Positions 56,101-64,000 of a DNA stretch of 64,000 nucleotides are shown in pieces (within the stretch, counting starts at the first letter, position 1; the number at the start of each line of letters is the position of its first letter). A program made the position numbers and the translations under genes. Source of the DNA: Drosophila miranda (lineage: Eukaryota > Arthropoda > Insecta > Diptera > Drosophilidae); contig NC_046674.1 in assembly GCF_003369915.1 (NCBI RefSeq), positions 27,407,657 to 27,471,656 of the forward strand, in the 5' to 3' direction. Below the pieces are notes generated by a model. That model was given only the letters and a program-made list of their open reading frames with translations. It made no database searches and was not told the origin of the DNA.

Positions 56101-57679
56101 TAGATAAGAATGCGAATACAATTTTGTTTTAATTGTGCACCGCAGCGTACCATATTTTTGGAACATCAATCCTTCTCCCCTTTTTTTTTTATCAGAATTT
56201 ATATGAAACTCTTGTTTAATACTCTGCCGCATAATTTAAGATAAGAAATGCTAATGCGATTGTGTTTTAATTTTACATTTCTATGCCTTAATTTTACATA
56301 TTTTGTGGATGGACGAGATAATAGCACACATAAATCGATTCAAAGTGTTGATTGCAATTGAAATTGCCACAAAAAAAATAATGTCATACATTTTCTGATG
56401 TATGTGCACCTTTTCCCGCCATAGAGAGACCATCAGGAGTTCGAAAGAGTTTCTGAAGATTTTAACAAGGACACACATTCCTTAGTTCATCATTTATTGC
56501 GTAATGCTTTAGGAAAATTGCTCTTCCACCATTTGGGAAATGTGTTCAAAAAACTGTTTGCAATATATATATTTGTATATTTTTTTCCTCGATATACATA
56601 TTTCATTGTTTTCCATTTTTTTGAGATAAAAAATTACCTGTAAATGTACTCCACTTATTTAACACTTTTAAATATTTACAAAAAATTCTTTACGCACACA
56701 CACACACACTGTTGAAAACCCAAAGGAAACTTTTTAGCTCAATAAAAAAAATCACACACAGTATAAAAACGGAAAAAATTAGCAAAATAATTGTTTAGAT
56801 TCCTTGAAATTGTGGAAATATTTTAATAATTGTTCAGTTTTTTCAATACATTTATATGGCAAGCCGGCTTGCTCGAGCGGGTGGATGGGTGGCGTCTCGA
56901 GTATAAGCGAATATAAGTCCCGATTGTGCGTGTGGGAGTGTGCGTGTGTGTGTGGGTGTGTTGGGCGCGTGCTATGCGTCTGCGCAGCGGCAACGTTCTG
57001 ATTTCGTACGACGCTCGGCGCTCGCATTTCAACGGCTTTTGAGTGCGCGGAACAGCAGCGAAGGTGGACAGAGGCACCGACAGCGACTGTGGCAGAGGCA
57101 AAGGTAAAGGTAAAGGTAGGTGAGATAGGCAGCGACAGCGACAGCGCAGCGGCTGAGCGCCAACGTCAAGACGCTTCCGAGTCCAGGTCTTTTTTTATAA
57201 CATTGGCGGCTGCGCAGTTCTGCTGCTGCCACTTCTCTCAACCCGCTGCTCATGCGCACTGCGTTGGCGTTGTCGTTGACGTCGCTGCTTGTATACCCTT
57301 CAATAAGGTATCGTGTATTTTCGATTGCACAATAAATGCACTCCTTATCCGCTCTGATCACCGAATAGTACACAAATTAAATACAATTTAACGCTGCCCA
57401 AGCAAGCACTCTGTTAACAATTCGCACAGCTGATTGAGTAGGGCTACCGTTTAACAGCGGATGATTATTGATGCACTCTGGTCACCTTTTTATAAACTCT
57501 AGCTGATGTAGGGCAGCCTTAAATACTTTATAAATGTTTATATAAATATACATACTTTATATTAATATTACCAAAAGTTCTACCAATCATTCAGTAATTT
57601 CTTGGAACGAGCGAAGCGCCTAAAACACAATAAGGACTGCAAAGCTTCTCAGCAAAATTTTAGACAGTGGTGACAGCCC
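50122..57679. other. 7.5-kb noncoding region
   Basis: Apart from the LPMO promoter next to 50121, I see no supportable gene on either strand. Short open frames here have neither splice structure nor recognisable protein sequence. Simple repeats include a GAAC/GAAT array near 54106-54130, CA runs near 56697 and a degenerate CTGTATCTGTGTCTG run near 50838. It may be regulatory DNA or intron of a gene with exons outside the window. Confidence 0.45.
54106..54130. repeat. (GAAC)n/(GAAT)n microsatellite
   Basis: Short tandem array GAACGAACGAATGAACGAAC in noncoding DNA. Confidence 0.8.
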
Positions 57680-58037
57680 TGGTCACATTTGTCAAAAGGT
57701 TATCGGTATGATTAGCTTGTCAAACTTTCGACGTCACAAGAAGAGCTGTCTAGTCATTAACATAGAAAAAAGTCGGCCGGAAAAAAACTCGGAGTCTTAG
57801 AAAAAGGTACGAATTAGTAAGAAACTTTGCGGATAACAAAATTTAATATTTTGCTTAATTCCATAGACATTACCAAGAAAAATCAGTCGAAAGAAGAGCC
57901 AAAGAGTTCGGCAGAAAGGCTGCCGGTAGAACAGACATCAATAAATTTGCATCTCGTTGAAAAAAAGGTTTGAGTACGTAAGAAGAAGACAATTTGTGCA
58001 GGATCTAATAGTGCTTTAGTTTCAGCAGCTATTAAAG
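57680..58037 (+). promoter_or_regulatory. 5' region with probable noncoding leader exons of the L30e-like gene
   Basis: A CTGGTCACATTT near 57681 resembles core motif 1. Probable introns run from the GTAC at 57807 to the CCATAG at 57866, and from the GTTTGA at 57968 or GTAAGA at 57978 to the TTTCAG at 58025. The middle exon (57867 to about 57967) is open in the frame of the downstream L30e-like CDS but has no ATG. A 30-codon upstream ORF begins at about 57708. Confidence 0.5.
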
Positions 58038-58328
58038 ATGAGCTTAGTCGCTGTGCTGGTGGCGGACGGGGGTTTCCAATGCTCCTACGAGAACATCGTC
58101 AACGCCATTATGACTGGAAGAGCCAAGCTGCTCCTAATCGCCAACTCGACTCCCACCTGGCTGAGCGCCCAGCTTATGCGTCTCGCAGAAATATGTCACT
58201 GCCCCCATTTGAGCTACGCCCACAGTCTGATTGTGATCCGCAATAGCCAGGGCTTCGTGATCCAGACCCGTTACATTGTCTTCACCGATGCCAAGGCTGC
58301 CGCCGATATTCTGACTCTGGCACATTAA
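58038..58328 (+). CDS. Divergent L30e-fold protein (RpL30-like), 96 aa
   Basis: MSLVAVLVADGGFQCSYENI, then IMTGRAKLLLIANSTPTWLS and ICHCPHL align with ribosomal protein L30 (LALVMKSGKYCLGYKQTLK, then QGKAKLVLIASNTPALR). The central L30e helix-strand core, with the RAKLLLIANSTP RNA-binding block, is well kept. The C-terminal half lacks the usual IELGTACGKYFRV segment, having instead SLIVIRNSQGFVIQTRYIVF. It is therefore not the canonical RpL30 but a divergent paralogue, possibly an old retrocopy. The similarity seems to begin about four codons before the ATG (QLLKM), so a longer spliced N terminus is possible. An AATAAA lies about 20 bp past the stop. Confidence 0.65.
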   Translation: MSLVAVLVADGGFQCSYENIVNAIMTGRAKLLLIANSTPTWLSAQLMRLAEICHCPHLSYAHSLIVIRNSQGFVIQTRYIVFTDAKAAADILTLAH

Positions 58329-60295
58329 TAAACTATAATAATATACTAATAATAAACTAATTGATTCGATAGAAATGTACATATATGACAATGATTCTCT
58401 GTGTGTGTGGTCTGTGGTTCCAAAGTTATAGCCGGGCGTTGTGCCATTGTGGCCATGCATTCTTTGAGTAATTCGTGGTCGCATATTCGATCTTTCGCAT
58501 TAGCGGAGGACTTGGAAGACTGAACGAACCTAAATATGTGATATTTCGGAGGCAAGTTGCTGTAAATTGCGAGAAGTTTCGGCAAAAGTAACAGTGCTGC
58601 CATACTGCCATACTGCATGCGGGCTAAGCAGCTGATGGATTCTAACATAGAAAATTGCAATTGGTTTACACTTCGACTTAGCCCAATTTGTAGGAATTAC
58701 TACAACACTACAATGCCTATACATTTTCGTAGCTGCCACATGGAAAGAGTATGCAATGCTTCGGCCCACCGGCTGAAGAGCCTCCTGTTTTGCTGCTGTC
58801 TTTTTGCTTTTGTCTTTTCTTTGGCGCTTTTTCTCTGCTGCTGCCGCTACTGGCGTCTCTGCTGCCGTCAACGCATTCTGCTTTGGTATGCAAAGGAAGC
58901 GGCAAACGTGCAAGGCGAGGCCCTGTGCTCTTCTCTCTGCTCTCCTCTGCACCTGAAAAAAGGGACGGCATTACGGCAAGTGCGTGCTCCGTCCCATTCC
59001 GGCTAATTGCTGCGGCCAGGCAATCAGCTGATTAATTGCCAACATAGTCTCCAAGGGTCTGTCTGTCTGCGGGCGGGCTCCAGGCCGATCTTGCGCGTAA
59101 GAGGCAGCGGCGTCGTCCCCAAAGTGAAGGAGGGGGATACTGGTACTGTGGTCTGCAGCACCTATCGCATTACACTGCAGCATATCGGGAATTCTTCCAC
59201 AAAAACCTGCTTAGACCCTGCCTTAGATCATCCCACCCCGCCCCCTACTCTACGATGCCCTTGAGGTGCGTCTCGCTTCTGTCACCATTTGTCGCAAACA
59301 GATTTTGATTTATGTCGTTCACTCTGAGAGCTGAATATGAAATCAATAGATCGATTTGGGGCTCTTTTCGCTTGCAAATTGAAATCGTGACTTGGGGCTT
59401 TAGATAAGCCCCGAGAATTGGCCGCAATGTAATTGGTGGCCCAAAAAAATGGGCAAAAAAAGAACAACCAGAGCTCCAACCAAAGCGCTCCCACATGGGG
59501 GTTCAATGAACCTAAAGCGGAGTCGTTTGAATTGCCCGCCACGGCTGTATAACAGTTTGGTAGGAAATATTTCTTTTCCGCCACAAAACAGCTGATGCTG
59601 AGGGAAATTTTTGTTTGCTCTCTCTCTCTCTATCTGGCGCTCTAAGCATCAATGCGCAGGATTTAAAAAGCCGGATATGCAGAGTTGGAAAGAGAGAGAG
59701 AGAGAGGGACCTACGAAATATGTACCTTACCTTGTATGATTGGTGCACCTTGTGGAGGAGAGTGTAAGAACGTGTGTCTGCTGAAGAGAGAATTTCACTC
59801 TGCGGGAACATTCTCGCAGCTATCGTCGCCGTTGGGCCAGAAGGACAGACGGACCACAACCTCTCTTCATTCTAGGTTGCTCTCTCTGTTCCGCTCAACC
59901 ACACCACCACTCCCACCCCCCCCGCTGCAGTCTATGAATGATTAGGTAAACAACAGCGCGAGATCCGGCATCCGTAATGCCGGACCCGCTTGTACACTCG
60001 TACTCGTGACTCGGACTATTTCGAGTTTCCCTCATTTTCGAATTTGAAACTTTACAATTTCCTTGAATCTTTTCACCTTGGAAACCCATCTGCCACCTTG
60101 CTGCATTTGGGAAACATGAAACTTAAATTTTTAATTTGCTCGAAATTAATTTTTGGTTGTTGTTGTCGTTGCTGGGGTTCTTAGGGGGAGGGGGGTAGCC
60201 TTAGCATTAGCATACTTAGCCAGGCCCAAGCACATTACACATACGCACTGTTGGCTCCGCACTTTCACCTCTACGCGGGGGAAACAGGGTAAATA

Positions 60296-60322
60296 TATAT
60301 ATAGAGAGAGAGAGAGAGAGAG
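60296..60322. repeat. (TA)n(GA)n microsatellite
   Basis: TATATATA is followed by about ten GA units. Confidence 0.85.
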
Positions 60323-63300
60323 GAAGGTAGGTGGACGGACGGGTACTTCCTGTGCTTATGTGTCAGAGATGGGGGTTGGGCCACACTGCCGCCTCCATTC
60401 ACTGGCAATTTACATGCTTTATTCGAGTAATTTAATTGCAAATGTCCCATTAGTGGCAACGTGAAGAGCCTGCAGGGCGGTGGACGGAGGAGGAAGAGCG
60501 ACAGGGAGAGGAAAATTTAGAAAAGGGGAAGGGCAGAGGGTTAGACTGGAGGATGCGATGGGATGCTGCTTCTGGGCTTTTGGGTTGAGCGCTTAGATGC
60601 CCAATGTTAATGTGTTCTAAGGCAAGGACAGTAGAACATCGGCCCAAGTGATATGTACGTATAGGAGCCAGATAGATAGATATGTAGGTAGGTAGTATAT
60701 AGACAGTTGTATGCGAGTATACAGCTAGAAAATATACGTAAACATCGAATAATAATCATTACATCAAAGTTATTTAGCGTTTCTTTTGAATGGACAATTT
60801 ATTCCCAATGTTCGGCTTACAGGGATCCTTTCTAATAGTTTTCTCAACAAAAAGTTCCTCTAAAACGGCTCTATCTGAGTTGCAGTTTTCACTGTAATTG
60901 TTTACAGGTGAATATTGAAGGGGATTGTGTAGCAAATATGTACATACATATGTATGTGTGTAGTTGAAGATGGTGTCAGGAGGGGTCTTGGGAGGATTGA
61001 GAGACGGATCTTAGCGGCAGAGGGATTGCGGTAAGGGAGGCAGGGGGGCCCTTGAAGAGGTGTTAGATGTACGATATGTACTCCCACCCCTTTATGTGTT
61101 ACTGTGACATTTATTTTTCTCTCTGCTTCCGCCACCATATTTTCCATGTTTTTGTTGCTGGGCCTGTGAGTGTCATTAACATGGCCAAGAAACCGCAAAA
61201 AGCGCAAAGCGCATCTCTAACAGCAAGCACAAGAAGCGGCGGAAAAAAAGAACCAGCAGAAGAGGCTGGAAAAGAAGCAAAAAGAACCATAACAAGAAAT
61301 AAATAATATAAAAAGAAATACTTGAAAGCAATTTTTGGCTGCAACGAATTCTGTGTACACTTTCAGCTGCCCGATCATCATCGGGAAAATTGGAGTGCAA
61401 GATCTATTTGATTATCTCATAGTTGAACAGTTGAAATAGTTTTTGGCAGCTCCAACACTTAAACTGGGAAGCAGGCAACAAATCAGTCTCCTAAAACTGA
61501 GGAAACTAAACAGAAAATGATTGTGTATTAAAGGTATGTGTTTGAGATGCTTCCTTCTGGAAGTCTGGAAAGCCTTTCGTGAATATCCCAATACGCATAC
61601 CCTCTATACGTGTAGGGTATCAGAAACAGACATGCAAAAGGCTCTTTCTGCTGCGTCTCCCCCCAATCAAGACTTTCTCCCTCTGTGATTCTCTTTTTCT
61701 CTGTTTTTGATGGGCTAAAACTAACAACAAAATATAAAGAGAAAAAAAAGAGGCAAAGCAACAGAAAAAACAGCAAAAACAGCAGCAGCAACAAAAAAGA
61801 AACTAAATAAATAAAGTTGTCACATAAAATAAGGCAAAAGATATGGGAACACTAGGTGTAGGGGACATGAGCGACGGTGGGGATGCTGGGATGTTGTGTG
61901 CTAAGGAAGGAGGGGGGACGGAGAGAGCGGTGGAGGGTCTGTGGAGGATGTCTGTGTGAGGCATTTAGCTATGCAAAAGCGCTCATCCTAGCCGCCATTC
62001 TGTGGAAATTACAAGCAAAATGTTACCTAAATAGGCCAAACAAATACATATGCTGTGGCACAAAAACACACATAGATCCAAAAACACGAGGGAGAATACA
62101 CACACACACATAGACACACGCATAAACAGAAATGCAGATAGGAAAAGTGCTGACATTCATTGACTGTGAGATAAGCCATCTTTATTTTAATGGCAAAATT
62201 ATTATTCACAAAAAAATCAAGTGTAAAAATCAACAGATTAAACATATATGAAAAATAAACTTAATGTTTTTAGCTCTCCCAAATAGTTTAGATTGATTTT
62301 AGATATTTCAGTAAGATATAAACGATACGCGATTGAGAGATACATAGATACATATATGGAGTTGCATATGGAAACTGGTGTTCAAGTGCCTCAAACAGGA
62401 GCCAGTGGCAGTGTATGTAATATTTGATGGTTCAAAGACACCTTTAAAGACAAAAATGGTGTGTTTATTTATAGATAATCATACTATTAAATATCAGAAT
62501 TTATGGTATCGAACAATATGTATTTATCATCAATCTAAGCCATACATTTCGAGCAAAATCTTCATTTTGAAAAGCACAGATATTATTTGTATTGCTTATT
62601 TCTGCTTAACAAATGGGGCAATGTTAGATTCGATCATATGTGCTATGAACCGCTTGAAGGGCTCAGTATTCCTTTTCTTACTTGATTAACATTCATATAA
62701 AGCTAATAGCTATGTATATATATTATAAAATGATCATATCTGATCTAATACAATCTCTATCTGTTAGACCACTCGCTTGGCTATTCTACAGATTGTTGCA
62801 TAGCTGTATGGCTGTAAAATAACTACATAACGTAAACGTATCTCTGTACTTCATCTCATTTATCACTTAGTTTTAAGCAAATTAAGATCCAGAAAGTCTG
62901 TGCTTATCAGATATTCATATTTTTATGGAAATCAAAAATGAATTGGCGATTTCTTTGTCGGCAGCGAATCAGTGTTCTCCTTTCAACAGCTCGGATCCGT
63001 TCCAATGAAAGGTTCAATGCACTTCAACGTCGCTTCACCTCCTAGGCCCATAAAAATCGTTGCAGGGTGCCATCACTAAAAAGAAAATTAAACACAGAAA
63101 TTTGACTAAAAATATTCGTAGTATGTTCTTGTAAACCAGAACAACTTAAATGCAAATGAAATGTTTACACTTAATGTGCAAATTTATTTATGACAATACA
63201 TAAAAAAATAGATTTGAGATCTAGATCCAGGGATCCAAAGATCCAGAGCCAGCCAGCCCCCCGCAAATTCTGATCTATCGAAAGTTGGACCCGTCTTGGC

Positions 63301-63755
63301 GTTGATTGCTGCCTGATCGGCGATCGGTCGATCGTTAAGGCCAATTTTCGGCTAGAGATATCATAAAACAAAACGGCGAACGATCCACAAAACTGTCATA
63401 ATCTCGTTATAAGAAACAAAAGCCACACAAAACAAGATTGGTCTTTAAAAAAAAAAGAAACAAAAATGAATCATAAAAGCGTAGATAAATAGTTAAAATT
63501 GTATGCGACTTGGGAATGCTCTTTGATTTGGGGCTTCGGAAAAGATAAGAGCTTTAAATAAAATGTTTCTGAAAGATAAAAAAAAGATAGATAATAGATA
63601 TTAGTTTTGGAATTATGTTTGGAGATTTTTTTGAAGTTTTGGAAATACCATTTCCCATAAACAATATATTTTCCTCAATCAAATCGAGTAGGAGATAACA
63701 TTATGGAGCTTTCAAACCAGTCTTCAACAACATCCCCTACTCGTCTAAATCCTTG

Positions 63756-63780
63756 TACGAGTACGAGTACGAGTATGAGG
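63756..63780. repeat. (TACGAG)n short array
   Basis: Three to four TACGAG hexamers. Similar ACGAGTGCGAGTGCGAGT sequence is seen near 55765-55790. Confidence 0.75.
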
Positions 63781-64000
63781 ACGATTATTACTTAGTGATG
63801 ATTACATACATTTATGCATATCGACGATGGAAATGGATATTGATATGGCTGGCAGTGGATATAGCAATTACCTGGTTGGCTTGATTGTTTGTTGATTGGG
63901 GAGTTTCGACGCAGTTGATTATCTGTGTATGTTTGAGTTGTGCGTGTTCTCCAGTGTTCAGGCTGCTGTTTAGGCTGCTGTTCAGGCCCGGAATTCGACA

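Larger units (their letters stand above)
58329..64000. other. 5.7-kb noncoding region at right edge
   Basis: I see no supportable gene. Repeats include a CT run (about 59621-59637) facing a GA run (59690-59706), a (GA)n tract at 60302-60321, CA runs near 62098, and a TACGAG array near 63756-63780. GATA- and TACGAG-type simple sequence is frequent. The region could be intron or regulatory DNA of a gene beyond the window. Confidence 0.45.

Noticed and set aside
59621-59706. CT run facing GA run as a structured hairpin RNA gene
   Set aside because: Simple-sequence complementarity alone; no conserved stem or promoter evidence.
61067-61306. 79-aa frame ending in a Lys-rich tail (MAKKPQKAQSAS...)
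   Set aside because: A-rich low-complexity sequence read in one of several open frames; no homologue recognised, no splice or promoter support.
1-64000. tRNA, rRNA, snRNA and LTR-type or viral elements
   Set aside because: None recognised by eye; a covariance-model and repeat-library scan would be needed to exclude small or degraded ones.

Overview
The window is a piece of a Drosophila genome. The introns are short (about 60-70 bp) with GT-AG ends, the intergenic DNA is AT-rich and full of microsatellites, and the gene content (Rnp4F, Sas10, deadhead, TrxT, snf, Cdk7) is the gene-dense cluster known from polytene region 4F of the D. melanogaster X (Muller element A). Deadhead, TrxT and Rnp4F differ clearly from the melanogaster proteins as I remember them, so this is probably a species outside the melanogaster subgroup, perhaps the obscura group. 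That species guess is weak.

Layout. (i) 1-623 is the N-terminal part of a PRC1/Ase1/MAP65 microtubule bundler, transcribed leftward off the window edge. (ii) 1824-6326 is a seven-exon RBM33-like gene, followed by about 5 kb of AT-rich noncoding DNA and a 5'-truncated LINE (about 11500-12677). (iii) 15841-16908 is a TATA-driven Gly/Tyr-rich secreted structural protein gene. (iv) 17178-25554 is an acid phosphatase type 7 locus with one signal-peptide exon and three tandem complete enzyme bodies. (v) 26465-30793 holds the convergent pair Rnp4F/Sas10. (vi) 31394-34099 is a Tudor-domain gene with a large 30-bp coding minisatellite. (vii) 34206-38558 is a germline-type cluster: a possible spliced downstream ORF, a CG4198-like gene, and the head-to-head thioredoxins deadhead and TrxT. 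(viii) 39250-41660 holds snf and Cdk7, divergent. (ix) 41967-50121 holds a small gene and then an AA15 copper monooxygenase (LPMO) gene whose roughly 6-kb intron contains two antisense genes. (x) 50122-64000 is mostly noncoding, with a small L30e-fold gene at 58038-58328.

How the parts relate. Rnp4F, snf, Cdk7 and Sas10 are housekeeping RNA-processing, transcription and ribosome-biogenesis genes, and their upstream DNA carries DRE/BEAF-type CGAT motifs. Around the two germline thioredoxins lie rapidly evolving proteins with no known domain. Three of these (34686-36194, 41967-42710, 43642-44136) share a short motif, Y-G-[NS]-x-x-S-x-x-N-[LM]-x-R, which I did not recognise from any named family. 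This motif family, the three-body phosphatase locus, the CEPC active site of deadhead and the nested-gene LPMO intron are the most interesting points.

All exon joins were worked out by hand from splice signals, reading frame and protein similarity. No database search was possible.
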